From positions 2,428,501 through 2,492,500 of the forward strand of contig NC_020830.1 in assembly GCF_000152945.2 (NCBI RefSeq): 64,000 bases of DNA, given 5' to 3'. This DNA is from Polaribacter sp. MED152. Lineage in GTDB: Bacteria; Bacteroidota; Bacteroidia; Flavobacteriales; Flavobacteriaceae. A program made the position numbers and the translations under genes. The notes below the pieces were generated by a model that saw only the letters and a program-made list of their open reading frames with translations, searched no databases and was not told the origin of the DNA. Positions 37,094-45,656 of this stretch are shown in pieces; position 1 is the stretch's first letter, and every line of letters starts with the position of its first letter.

Positions 37094-37120
37094 AAAAGAG
37101 TGTTTGTAAAACACTCTTTT
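37094..37120 (-). terminator. frr terminator
   Basis: Perfect 12-bp stem AAAAGAGTGTTT (37094-37105) / AAACACTCTTTT (37109-37120) with a U-run on the minus strand. Confidence 0.8.
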
Positions 37121-37138
37121 AATTTTGCTTTCGAAATC

Positions 37139-37693
37139 TTAGATTGTCATGATCTCTTTTTCTTTGACAGCTAATTTTTCATCTATATTTTTAACGTAGG
37201 TATCTGTTAGCTTTTGAACATCATCTTCAGCTATTTTTTTCATATCATCAGAAATCTCTACTTTTTTAATATCGTTATTTGCATCTTTTCTAGCATTTCT
37301 AACACCAACTTTAGCATGTTCTGCTTCTGCTTTTGCTTGTTTTGCTAATCCTTTTCTGCGTTCTTCAGTTAATGGTGGTACATTAATCATAATTAAATCA
37401 CCATTATTCATTGGGTTTAAACCAAGATTTGCAATTTGAATTGCTTTTTCTATTGGTTGTAACATGTTTTTCTCCCAAGGTTGTATGCTTAAAGTTCTAG
37501 CATCTGGCGTATTTACATTTGCTACTTGGCTTAATGGAGTTTGAGAACCATAATAATCTACCATAACTGTACTTAGCATAGCAGGTGTTGCTTTACCAGC
37601 TCTAATAGATACCAATTCTTTTTCTAAATGCGTAATTGCATTACCCATTGCTTCTTTAGCCGTATCTAAAATAAATTCAATTTCTTCGTTCAT
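37139..37693 (-). CDS. frr: ribosome recycling factor
   Basis: A 184-aa protein that splits post-termination ribosomes with EF-G. It has the two-domain RRF pattern: a three-helix bundle (ELVSIRAGKATPAML at the start and RRKGLAKQAKAEAEHAKVGVRNARKDAN later) and domain II with DARTLSIQPWEKNML. Normal length. Second gene of a pyrH-frr unit, 26 bp after pyrH, the conserved bacterial order. Confidence 0.98.
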   Translation of the reverse strand: MNEEIEFILDTAKEAMGNAITHLEKELVSIRAGKATPAMLSTVMVDYYGSQTPLSQVANVNTPDARTLSIQPWEKNMLQPIEKAIQIANLGLNPMNNGDLIMINVPPLTEERRKGLAKQAKAEAEHAKVGVRNARKDANNDIKKVEISDDMKKIAEDDVQKLTDTYVKNIDEKLAVKEKEIMTI

Positions 37694-37719
37694 CTTTTTA
37701 AAATTTAAAAAGTTAGATT

Positions 37720-38427
37720 TTAATTTTCTACAATTGTACCAACCTTTTCTCCAGAAACTAATCGAATTAAGTTTCCTTGTTTATTCATATCAAAAATAAT
37801 GATTGGTAATTTATTTTCTTCACTTAATGTAAAAGCAGTCATATCCATAACTTTTAAACCTTTATTTATTACATCTTTAAATGTAATAGATTCAAATTTT
37901 ACAGCATCTTTTACTTTTTCTGGGTCTGCATTATACACACCATCAACTCTAGTACCTTTTAAAATAGCATCTGCTTGTATTTCTATTGCTCTTAAAACAG
38001 CTGCTGTATCTGTCGTAAAATATGGGTTACCTGTACCAGCACCAAAAATAACAACTCTTCCTTTTTCTAAATGACGAATTGCTTTTCGTTTAATGTAAGG
38101 TTCAGCAACTTCTTTTATTTCTAAAGCAGTTTGTAGACGGGTGTGTACATCTTCATCTTCTAAAGCACTTTGCAATGCTAAACCATTTATACAAGTAGCT
38201 AACATACCCATATGATCACCTTGAACACGATCCATACCATTTGCAGCACCTGCAACACCTCTAAAAATATTTCCACCACCAATTACAATAGCAACTTCAA
38301 TACCTTTTTCTACAACCTCTTTAATTTCTTTAGCATATTCTGCAAGGCGTTTAGGGTCTATTCCATATTGACGTTCACCCATTAACGCTTCTCCACTTAA
38401 TTTTAAAAGGACTCTTTTGTATTGCAT
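37720..38427 (-). CDS. pyrH: UMP kinase
   Basis: A 235-aa enzyme making UDP from UMP and ATP. Amino-acid-kinase fold: [10 protein letters not shown] at the N-terminus, [10 protein letters not shown] (phosphate-binding glycine loop), [15 protein letters not shown] and [17 protein letters not shown]. It forms a hexamer in other bacteria. Operon with frr. A -7 element (TAATTTTG on the minus strand, 38487-38480) lies about 55 bp upstream. Confidence 0.98.
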   Translation of the reverse strand: MQYKRVLLKLSGEALMGERQYGIDPKRLAEYAKEIKEVVEKGIEVAIVIGGGNIFRGVAGAANGMDRVQGDHMGMLATCINGLALQSALEDEDVHTRLQTALEIKEVAEPYIKRKAIRHLEKGRVVIFGAGTGNPYFTTDTAAVLRAIEIQADAILKGTRVDGVYNADPEKVKDAVKFESITFKDVINKGLKVMDMTAFTLSEENKLPIIIFDMNKQGNLIRLVSGEKVGTIVEN

Positions 38428-38479
38428 TTTATATTGCTGTTTGAATTTCTTTCTTAAAAATAAGAAATTTTGAGTTGTG

Positions 38480-38487
38480 CAAAATTA
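38480..38487 (-). promoter_or_regulatory. pyrH -7 element
   Basis: Minus strand TAATTTTG fits TAnnTTTG; no clear -33 box. Confidence 0.4.
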
Positions 38488-38581
38488 ATGTTTTTTTTTA
38501 TTTATAATGAAATGTGTCTTATAGTTTTAGTTTTTAAATATTTAACTAAAACGAAATAACTGAAATTGAACTATTTAAACT

Positions 38582-38612
38582 TTTGTGGGCTTAATTAAAT
38601 TGACTAATTTTG
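38582..38612 (+). promoter_or_regulatory. tig promoter
   Basis: TTTG (38582-38585), 19-bp spacer, TAATTTTG (38605-38612), 35 bp before the tig ATG. Confidence 0.6.
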
Positions 38613-38647
38613 CACTCGATTTTTTAAGAACTAGAGATTAATAAGAA

Positions 38648-39970
38648 ATGAATATTACAAAAGAAAACGTAGATGCATTAAATGCAGTTGTAAAAGTTGA
38701 TATTGTTGCAGATGACTATCAAGCTAAAGTAACAGAGGTTTTAACAGATTATCGTAAAAAAGCAGACATTCCAGGTTTTAGAAAAGGTCATGTACCAATG
38801 GGAATGATTAAAAAGCAGTATGGTAAGTCTGTAATGATCGATGAAGTTAACAAACTTATACAAGATTCATTAAATAAATTTTTAACTGAAGAAAAGTTAG
38901 ATATTTTAGGGAACCCTTTACCAAGAGTAAACGAAGACTTTAATTGGGATGCAGATACTTTTACATTTGAATTCGAATTAGGTTTAGCACCAGAATTTGA
39001 TGTTGATTTATCAGCAAAAAACAAAGTTAAACAGTACAATATTGTTGCTACTGAAGAGTTGATTGATGAAGAAGTGAAAAATATTCAGACTCGTTATGGA
39101 AAAATGAGTGCCATAGAGGAAGCAACTGAGCACTCTAATGTAACTGGTACTTTTGTAAATGAAGAAGCAGGTATCAACAAAAAATCTACTTTCTTAGTAA
39201 ATGATTTAAAGGGTAAAAAGAACGAGAAAAAAGTAATTGGTGCTAAAGTAGGCGATGTTATAGAATTAGGTACTAAGAAACTTTTTGAAGACGATCATAA
39301 ATTACAACACATTTTAGGTGTAGAGCATGATGTAATTCATGATTTAGATGTAACAGTAACTTTAACTGTAGAAGATATTACTAAAACAGAACCAGCTGAT
39401 TTAGATAAAGAATTGTTCGATAAACTTTTTGTAGATGGTAGTGTTTCTACTGTAACCGAATTAAGAGAAAAAATTAAGGAAGATGCAGAAAAACAATTCG
39501 CACAACAAGGAGATCAGCAATTGTTAAATGCTGTACAAGAGTATTTAATTGAAAATACAAAGTTTGATTTACCTGCAGAATTTCTTAAAAAATGGTTAGC
39601 AACTGCTGGTGAAAAAGAATTAACAGCTGAAGAAGCTGCTGCTGAATATGAAAAATCAGAAAAAGGATTACGTTATCAATTAATCGAAGGTAAGATTATG
39701 AAAGATAATGATATCAAATTAGATTATAAAGAATTAGTAGATTATGCTAAAGGATTTATCCGTCAGCAAATGGCTCAATTTGGTAACATGAATCCAGAAG
39801 AAAAAGAGTTAGATGATATTGCTGGTAGAATCTTACAAAACCAAGATGAAGCTCAAAAATTGCAAGGGCAATTAATTAGCCAGAAATTGTTAGCTTTCCT
39901 TAAAGAAAACATGAACTTTAAAACAAAAGAAGTTACTTACGAAGAGTTTATTAAAGAAGTTTATAAATAA
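38648..39970 (+). CDS. tig: trigger factor
   Basis: A 440-aa ribosome-associated chaperone. The N-terminal ribosome-binding domain contains the signature PGFRKGHVPMGMIKKQYG (residues 43-60). The middle PPIase/FKBP region (about 150-240) is divergent and lacks the usual active-site aromatic residues, so prolyl isomerase activity is doubtful. A long helical C-terminal domain follows. It stands upstream of clpP-clpX in the usual tig-clpP-clpX order, but with its own promoter and a terminator at its end. Confidence 0.95.
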   Translation: MNITKENVDALNAVVKVDIVADDYQAKVTEVLTDYRKKADIPGFRKGHVPMGMIKKQYGKSVMIDEVNKLIQDSLNKFLTEEKLDILGNPLPRVNEDFNWDADTFTFEFELGLAPEFDVDLSAKNKVKQYNIVATEELIDEEVKNIQTRYGKMSAIEEATEHSNVTGTFVNEEAGINKKSTFLVNDLKGKKNEKKVIGAKVGDVIELGTKKLFEDDHKLQHILGVEHDVIHDLDVTVTLTVEDITKTEPADLDKELFDKLFVDGSVSTVTELREKIKEDAEKQFAQQGDQQLLNAVQEYLIENTKFDLPAEFLKKWLATAGEKELTAEEAAAEYEKSEKGLRYQLIEGKIMKDNDIKLDYKELVDYAKGFIRQQMAQFGNMNPEEKELDDIAGRILQNQDEAQKLQGQLISQKLLAFLKENMNFKTKEVTYEEFIKEVYK

Positions 39971-40016
39971 GCTTAAGTAGCAATCTAAAAGTAGTTTTAG
40001 AATGCAATAAATATTA

Positions 40017-40045
40017 AAAACCTGAGCTTTTGAGCTCAGGTTTTT
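40017..40045. terminator. tig terminator
   Basis: Perfect stem CCTGAGCT (40021-40028) / AGCTCAGG (40033-40040), loop TTTG, flanked by AAAA and TTTTT. Confidence 0.85.
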
Positions 40046-40083
40046 CGTTTTAAAATGTAACACAATATTAAGAGAATAGTTCT

Positions 40084-40091
40084 TATCTTTA
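40084..40091 (+). promoter_or_regulatory. clpP -7 element
   Basis: TATCTTTA, one mismatch to TAnnTTTG, 29 bp before the clpP ATG; no clear -33 box. Confidence 0.35.
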
Positions 40092-40120
40092 CACAACCAA
40101 TAATTTAAAGACTTTAAGAC

Positions 40121-40780
40121 ATGAATTACGGAAAAGAGTTCGAAAAATACGCTACTAAACATCATGGTATTAGTAGTACTAGCTATACAAAAATCACAAG
40201 TAGTTTAACTCCATATATTATGGAAGAACGCCAAATGAATATTACTCAAATGGATGTTTTTTCGCGTTTAATGATGGATAGAATTATATTTCTAGGAACA
40301 GGAATTAATGATCAAGTAGCAAATATTATACAAGCACAGTTATTGTTTTTAGAAAGTGTAGATGCCAATAAAGACATATCAATTTACATTAATTCTCCAG
40401 GAGGAGGTGTATATGCAGGTTTAGGTATTTATGATACCATGCAATTCATAAAACCAGATGTTGCTACAATTTGTACAGGTATGGCTGCATCTATGGGAGC
40501 TGTTTTAATGTGTGCAGGAGAAAAAGGGAAACGTTCTGCTTTACCTCATTCAAGAATTATGATTCATCAACCTTTAGGAGGTGCTCAAGGTCAGGCTTCA
40601 GACATCGAAATTACTGCAAGAGAAATCTTAAAATTAAAAGATGAGTTGTATGCAATTATAGCGAATCATTCAGGTCAAACTGTAGAAAAAGTACATAACG
40701 ATTCTGATAGAGATTATTGGATGAAAGCAGATGAAGCTAAAGAATATGGAATGATTGATGAAGTTTTAGCTAGAAAATAA
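40121..40780 (+). CDS. clpP: ATP-dependent Clp protease proteolytic subunit
   Basis: A 219-aa serine peptidase forming the ClpP barrel. S124 in GMAASMGAV and H149 in [11 protein letters not shown] are the catalytic serine and histidine. The N-terminal propeptide-like extension (about 35 residues) is longer than in E. coli. Followed 42 bp later by clpX, with which it forms ClpXP. Confidence 0.98.
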   Translation: MNYGKEFEKYATKHHGISSTSYTKITSSLTPYIMEERQMNITQMDVFSRLMMDRIIFLGTGINDQVANIIQAQLLFLESVDANKDISIYINSPGGGVYAGLGIYDTMQFIKPDVATICTGMAASMGAVLMCAGEKGKRSALPHSRIMIHQPLGGAQGQASDIEITAREILKLKDELYAIIANHSGQTVEKVHNDSDRDYWMKADEAKEYGMIDEVLARK

Positions 40781-40822
40781 AGCCCAAACATCAATTAAAG
40801 CAAAAGTAAAAAGCAGATTATA

Positions 40823-42061
40823 ATGTCGAAAGAAGAAAACTTAGAATGTTCATTTTGTGGACGTAAAAAAGCCGAAACAGATTTACTAATTGCTGGTATG
40901 GATGCCCATATTTGCGATAAATGTATAGAGCAAGCACATGGTATTGTAGAAGAGGAAATTTCGGAAGCAAAAACATCTAGTTTATCTAAAGATTTAACGC
41001 TAAAAAAACCATTGCAAATAAAGGAGTTCTTAGATCAATACATTATTGGTCAAGATGAAACTAAAAGAGCAATGGCTGTTGCAGTTTACAATCATTACAA
41101 AAGATTATTACAAGATAAAAATACAGAGGATGATGTAGAGATTGAAAAATCTAACATTGTTTTAGTGGGGGAAACTGGTACAGGTAAAACCTTGGTTGCA
41201 AAAACAATTGCAAAAATGTTGAATGTGCCTTTTTCTATTGTAGATGCAACAGTTTTAACACAAGCAGGTTATGTTGGTGAAGATGTTGAAAGCATTTTAA
41301 GTAGGTTGTTGCAGGTTGCAGATTATGATGTAGAAAAGGCAGAAAGAGGTATTGTTTTTATAGATGAGATTGATAAAATTGCCAGAAAAGGTGATAATCC
41401 ATCAATTACTAGAGACGTTTCTGGAGAAGGTGTACAACAAGCATTATTAAAACTACTAGAAGGTTCTGTGGTAAATGTTGCGCCTAAAGGAGGTAGAAAA
41501 CATCCAGAGCAAAAATTTATAGAAGTAAATACCAAAGATATTTTATTTATTGCTGGTGGGGCATTTTCTGGTATAGATAAAATTATTAGCAAACGTTTAA
41601 ACAGGCAAGCTGTTGGTTTTGGTGCATCTTTAGAAGAAGACAAGTTAGATGAGGATAATTTATTACAATACATAACACCTTTAGATTTAAAATCTTTTGG
41701 ATTAATTCCTGAGATTATTGGGCGTTTACCAGTATTAAGTTACATGAATCCTTTAGATGCAAAAACGTTAAGAGCTATTTTAACTGAGCCAAAAAACTCT
41801 ATTATAAAACAATATGCAAAGCTGTTTGTAATGGATGATGTTAACTTTACCATAGATGAAGAAGCTTTAAATTATATTGTAGAAAAAGCGGTTGAGTATA
41901 AATTAGGTGCAAGAGGATTACGTTCTTTATGCGAAGCTATTTTTACAGATGCTATGTTCGATTTACCAAGTTCAGAAGAAAAAGAATTTAATGTAACCAA
42001 AGATTACGCAGAAGCTAAACTATCTAATACAACCTTAAAAAAGTTGAGAGCAGCTTCATAA
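40823..42061 (+). CDS. clpX: ClpX unfoldase subunit
   Basis: A 412-aa AAA+ unfoldase. N-terminal C4 zinc-binding domain with C9, C12, C31 and C34 all present, Walker A GETGTGKT, Walker B VFIDEIDK, sensor and arginine residues in GRLPVLSYMNPLD, and pore loop GYVGED. It feeds tagged substrates to ClpP. The zinc domain is intact, in contrast to DnaG and AccD in this window. Confidence 0.98.
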   Translation: MSKEENLECSFCGRKKAETDLLIAGMDAHICDKCIEQAHGIVEEEISEAKTSSLSKDLTLKKPLQIKEFLDQYIIGQDETKRAMAVAVYNHYKRLLQDKNTEDDVEIEKSNIVLVGETGTGKTLVAKTIAKMLNVPFSIVDATVLTQAGYVGEDVESILSRLLQVADYDVEKAERGIVFIDEIDKIARKGDNPSITRDVSGEGVQQALLKLLEGSVVNVAPKGGRKHPEQKFIEVNTKDILFIAGGAFSGIDKIISKRLNRQAVGFGASLEEDKLDEDNLLQYITPLDLKSFGLIPEIIGRLPVLSYMNPLDAKTLRAILTEPKNSIIKQYAKLFVMDDVNFTIDEEALNYIVEKAVEYKLGARGLRSLCEAIFTDAMFDLPSSEEKEFNVTKDYAEAKLSNTTLKKLRAAS

Positions 42062-42082
42062 ATTATCAAATTATAAAATACT

Positions 42083-42116
42083 AAACCTCGCTATTTAATT
42101 TTAGTGAGGTTTTTGT
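42083..42116 (+). terminator. clpX terminator
   Basis: Stem AAACCTCGCTA / TTTAGTGAGGTTT with one G-U pair, followed by TTTTG. Confidence 0.75.
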
Positions 42117-42126
42117 TTTTATACAA

Positions 42127-42155
42127 TTTCGTTTTATAAACAAAGTTTATATTTG
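42127..42155 (+). promoter_or_regulatory. dnaG promoter
   Basis: TTTC (42127-42130, weak -33), 17-bp spacer, TATATTTG (42148-42155), 24 bp before the dnaG ATG. Confidence 0.5.
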
Positions 42156-42179
42156 TTTACTGTTTTACAAAATTAAATC

Positions 42180-44192
42180 ATGATTTCTAGAAGTACCATA
42201 GACCGAGTTTTTGAATCTGCAAGAGTAGAGGAGGTTATTGGTGAGTTTGTTCAGCTTAAAAAAGCAGGAAGTAATTTTAAGGGGTTAAGTCCTTTCACAG
42301 ATGAAAAATCGCCATCATTTATGGTATCTCCTGTAAAACAAATTTGGAAAGATTTTTCTACCGGAAAAGGGGGTAATGCTATTTCTTTCTTAATGGAACA
42401 TGAGCATTATTCGTACCCAGAAGCCATAAAGTGGTTGGCAAAAAAGTACAATATAGAAATAGAAGAAACTGAGCAAACAGATGAGCAAAAAGCGCAAATG
42501 AATGAGCGTGAAAGCATGTTTCTAGTTTCAAAATTTGCTAAAGATTATTTTCACGATTTAATGCTAAACACCAACCAAGGTAAAGCCATTGGTTTAAGTT
42601 ATTTTAAAGAACGTGGTTTTACAGATGAAACTATTAAAAAGTTTGATTTAGGCTATTGTTTAGATGAATGGGATAATTTTACAAATGCAGCTTTAGCCAA
42701 AGGTTACGATTTAAAATATTTAGCCTCTACAGGTTTAACAATTGTAAAAGAAAACAAACAATTCGATCGTTTTAAAGGCAGAGTAATGTTTCCTATACAT
42801 TCCATGTCTGGTAGAATTTTAGGTTTTGGAGGTAGAATTCTAAAAGCCGATAAAAAAGCCGCAAAATATCTTAATTCTCCTGAAAGTGATATTTATCATA
42901 AGAGTAAAATTCTTTACGGAATTTATCAGGCCAAAAAAGAAATTGCCAAACAAGACAATTGTTATTTGGTAGAGGGTTATACAGATGTAATTTCATTTAA
43001 TCAATCTAATGTAGAAAATGTAGTAGCCTCTTCAGGTACAGCATTAACTTCAGATCAAATTCGTTTGGTAAACAGGTTAACCAAAAATATTACAGTTCTT
43101 TTTGATGGTGATGCAGCAGGAATTAGAGCTTCAATTCGTGGTATAGATTTAATTTTAGAGCAAGGAATGAACGTTAAAGTGGTTCAATTTCCTGATGGTG
43201 AAGATCCTGATAGTTTTGCAAAAGCGCATACCAATTCTGAGCTTAAAGCTTATCTAGAGGATTCTGCTCAAGATTTCATCAACTTTAAAGTTTCACTTTT
43301 ATTAAAAGATTCTAATAATGATCCTGTAAAAAAGGCAGGTGTAATTAGAGATATTGTAACTAGTATTTCTAAAATTCCAGATTCTATTCAACGTGAAGTT
43401 TACATACAAGAATGTTCTAGAATTATGGAAATTTCTGAACGTGTTTTGTTTAGTGAATTGGCACAACTTTTAAAGAAAGAGGTTACTAATAAAGCTAGAA
43501 AAAGTAAACCTCAAGCATCTTCTAATCAAGATCCAAACCAACCACCTCCTGAGTATTTTGCAGAACTAGAACAGGCACAAATGGGTGTAGTAAAAGGTGG
43601 TGCAGTTGCTTTTAAAAAGGTAGATGAATTATCTATATTAGAAAGAGAAATTATTAGAATTTTGTTGCTTTACGGTAATGAGCAAGTAGATTTTATAGAA
43701 GAAATTATAAATGTTGATGAAGATGGTAAAGAAACCATAACAACTAGAAAATATCAAAACACGGTTTCTGCAGAAATATATGTGCATTTGCATGATGATG
43801 AAATCGAATTTTCGAATGATATTTTTCAAGAAATATATACAGAAGTTATTCATCAAATAAATCAATCAGACAAATTAAATATTGATAGTTTAGTCAATCA
43901 TCCAAATCCTTCTATTGCGAATACAGTAACTTCTATTTTAATGGATGAAGAAAAACATCAATTAAGTAATTGGGAAGGTCAAAACATTTTTGTAACCAAA
44001 GCAACAGAAGTGCTATACAAGGCTGTAAATGACTCTGTTTTTAACCTAAGAAGAATTTTAATTGGTAAAAAAATAGAGGAGTTAATGAATGAAGCTAAAG
44101 ACAATGAAGCTCCTATTTTAGATTTAGAGATGATTAAAGACTATACTTCACTAAAAATGAAGCTATTTAATAAACTTAATAGAGTAGTTTAA
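42180..44192 (+). CDS. dnaG: DNA primase without zinc-finger ligands
   Basis: A 670-aa replication primase making RNA primers. The N-terminal zinc-binding domain keeps its shape (GSNFKGLSPF, then SPSFMVSP), but all four metal ligands (CHCC in E. coli) are replaced by S37, T40, D58 and T61. The TOPRIM domain is intact (LVEGYTDVI and LFDGDAAG carry the catalytic Glu and Asp residues). A C-terminal DnaB-binding region (about residues 500-670) follows. I recall the same loss in other Flavobacteriia, so it is probably a lineage trait rather than damage. Single-gene unit. Confidence 0.95.
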   Translation: MISRSTIDRVFESARVEEVIGEFVQLKKAGSNFKGLSPFTDEKSPSFMVSPVKQIWKDFSTGKGGNAISFLMEHEHYSYPEAIKWLAKKYNIEIEETEQTDEQKAQMNERESMFLVSKFAKDYFHDLMLNTNQGKAIGLSYFKERGFTDETIKKFDLGYCLDEWDNFTNAALAKGYDLKYLASTGLTIVKENKQFDRFKGRVMFPIHSMSGRILGFGGRILKADKKAAKYLNSPESDIYHKSKILYGIYQAKKEIAKQDNCYLVEGYTDVISFNQSNVENVVASSGTALTSDQIRLVNRLTKNITVLFDGDAAGIRASIRGIDLILEQGMNVKVVQFPDGEDPDSFAKAHTNSELKAYLEDSAQDFINFKVSLLLKDSNNDPVKKAGVIRDIVTSISKIPDSIQREVYIQECSRIMEISERVLFSELAQLLKKEVTNKARKSKPQASSNQDPNQPPPEYFAELEQAQMGVVKGGAVAFKKVDELSILEREIIRILLLYGNEQVDFIEEIINVDEDGKETITTRKYQNTVSAEIYVHLHDDEIEFSNDIFQEIYTEVIHQINQSDKLNIDSLVNHPNPSIANTVTSILMDEEKHQLSNWEGQNIFVTKATEVLYKAVNDSVFNLRRILIGKKIEELMNEAKDNEAPILDLEMIKDYTSLKMKLFNKLNRVV

Positions 44193-44294
44193 TTAAGAGT
44201 TTACCATATTTCAATACCTTATTTTAAGATAACAATAAATTATAGATATTGATATTTATATTTCCATAAAACTTTCCAAAAAGGGTGTATATCC

Positions 44295-44326
44295 TTTGTT
44301 TCAACAAGGGTTTCGTAGTATTTTTG
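44295..44326 (+). promoter_or_regulatory. promoter of small gene 1
   Basis: TTTG (44295-44298), 20-bp spacer, TATTTTTG (44319-44326), 21 bp before the GTG start at 44348. Confidence 0.55.
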
Positions 44327-44347
44327 AACAGAAAAAGTTAAGCTACA

Positions 44348-44479
44348 GTGAAACGAATAGTAAGTATTATAAAGATTGCCCACTTGTTTTTAAAACTGCC
44401 TTTTGATATTTCAAATGGTTCAAAAAAGAAGTCATCAATTAGAATAAAAAAGTTAATGATATCTGCACGTTTGTTGTAA
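44348..44479 (+). CDS. 43-aa small protein 1 (paralogue pair)
   Basis: A short gene with GTG start, 43 codons. The product has a hydrophobic amphipathic first half (about residues 4-19) followed by PFDISNGSK and a lysine/arginine-rich helix ending in RLL. It is 25/43 identical by my alignment to small protein 2, 140 bp downstream, with mostly conservative changes (D/E, K/R, I/V) and no gaps, which shows selection on the protein. No family recognised. It could be a membrane-active peptide, a small regulator or a component of an envelope complex. A well-matched promoter lies just upstream. Confidence 0.7.
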   Translation: MKRIVSIIKIAHLFLKLPFDISNGSKKKSSIRIKKLMISARLL

Positions 44480-44506
44480 AAGCAAAATGTAAAGTGAATT
44501 GATTCA

Positions 44507-44531
44507 GAATGTTATCTTAATATTAACATTC
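44507..44531. promoter_or_regulatory. inverted repeat between the two small genes
   Basis: GAATGTTA (44507-44514) / TAACATTC (44524-44531), perfect eight-base arms, 9-bp spacer. No T-run. It could be an operator for small gene 2 or a weak 3' hairpin of gene 1. Confidence 0.4.
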
Positions 44532-44584
44532 ATTCTAAAACTTTAAATAAAACCTTCTAATAATACCTGTTAATTGTTTTTTTG

Positions 44585-44592
44585 TATATTTG
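44585..44592 (+). promoter_or_regulatory. -7 element of small gene 2
   Basis: TATATTTG, exact TAnnTTTG match, 25 bp before the ATG at 44618; no clear -33 box. Confidence 0.45.
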
Positions 44593-44617
44593 GCGCAAGA
44601 AAAAGAAATCGCACATT

Positions 44618-44749
44618 ATGAAAAGAGTATTACAAATTTTAAAAATTATTCAACTATTTATTTTCTTACCATTCGAAATTTCAAATGGTTCTAAGAGAAG
44701 AGCTTATATGAGAATTAAGAAAATGATGGTTGCAGCTAACCTTTTATAA
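44618..44749 (+). CDS. 43-aa small protein 2 (paralogue pair)
   Basis: A short ATG-started gene of 43 codons, the same length as small protein 1 and ungapped in alignment. Layout: MKR start, hydrophobic stretch (about residues 4-19, with LFIFLPF), the shared core PFEISNGSK, then a basic helix with RIKK and an AxLL end. Its own -7 element lies upstream and a strong bidirectional terminator downstream, shared with the convergent nadE gene. No function known. The 156 bp between the dnaG stop and gene 1, and the 140 bp between the two genes, hold only the promoters and the inverted repeat. Confidence 0.75.
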   Translation: MKRVLQILKIIQLFIFLPFEISNGSKRRAYMRIKKMMVAANLL

Positions 44750-44765
44750 AGGTAAGTAACAAAAT

Positions 44766-44802
44766 AAAAAACGGGCTATTAAAATTTACTAGCCCGTTTT
44801 TT
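44766..44802. terminator. bidirectional terminator, small gene 2 / nadE
   Basis: Stem AAAAACGGGCTA / TAGCCCGTTTTT, A and T flanks, loop of about 12. Confidence 0.85.
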
Positions 44803-44808
44803 ATGTTT

Positions 44809-45597
44809 TTATTTTAAATCTTCAGGAATTTCGCAAACAGGTATTGGTTGCATTTTATGCTGATTAATTCTATTTAGTCTTGTATAGATTTTGTAGACTT
44901 CTAGTTCTCTTCCAGAAAAGTCATTTTCACTTTTTCCTTCGTCTTGCATTTTCATAGCCCATTCTAATTCATCGTAAGAAGCTCCAATTTGGTCTTCATC
45001 AGTTCTACTATCGCCAAATAAACCATCTGTGGGTTGTGCAATTTGTATAGAATTTGGCACACCTAAATGTGCTGCTAATGCATAAACTTCAGATTTCATT
45101 AAATCTGCAATCGGACTTAAATCTACACCACCATCACCATATTTTGTGTAAAAACCTACACCAAAATCTTCAACTTTATTTCCTGTACCAGCAACTAAAG
45201 AACTGTTAATACCTGCTAAATAATACAAAGTTGTCATTCTAAGTCTTGCTCTTGTATTGGCTAAAGATAAATCTACTTTTGCTTGGTCATCTATTGTAGG
45301 TACAGCACTTTTAAAATCTTCAAAAGTAGAGGTTAAATCAACGCGAACTTCATTTACATTATCAAAACGTTCTTTTAATTGTGCAATATGTTCTTCTGCT
45401 CTAGAAACTTGACTAGCTGCTTGATGAATTGGCATTTCTACACATAAGGTTGGTAAGCCTGTTTTTGCACATAAAGTAGAAGTTAATGCAGAGTCTATAC
45501 CTCCAGATACACCAACAACAAAACCTTTTACACCAGCATTAGTTGCATAATCTTTTAACCAATTTATAATATATTCTGCTACTTTTTCGGTATTCAT
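44809..45597 (-). CDS. nadE: NH3-dependent NAD+ synthetase
   Basis: A 262-aa enzyme making NAD from deamido-NAD, ATP and ammonia. P-loop of the ATP pyrophosphatase type VSGGIDSALTS at about residues 28-38; NKVEDFGVGFYTKYGDGGVDLSPIADLMKSEVY is the NadE signature. It lacks the nitrilase domain, so it uses free ammonia. Divergent from gldB with 59 bp between, a gene neighbourhood I recall from gliding flavobacteria. Confidence 0.97.
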   Translation of the reverse strand: MNTEKVAEYIINWLKDYATNAGVKGFVVGVSGGIDSALTSTLCAKTGLPTLCVEMPIHQAASQVSRAEEHIAQLKERFDNVNEVRVDLTSTFEDFKSAVPTIDDQAKVDLSLANTRARLRMTTLYYLAGINSSLVAGTGNKVEDFGVGFYTKYGDGGVDLSPIADLMKSEVYALAAHLGVPNSIQIAQPTDGLFGDSRTDEDQIGASYDELEWAMKMQDEGKSENDFSGRELEVYKIYTRLNRINQHKMQPIPVCEIPEDLK

Positions 45598-45656
45598 TGA
45601 TAAACTATTTTAGTATTTTTATCGTTCTTTATTTCAATCACTAAGATACAAAGAAT

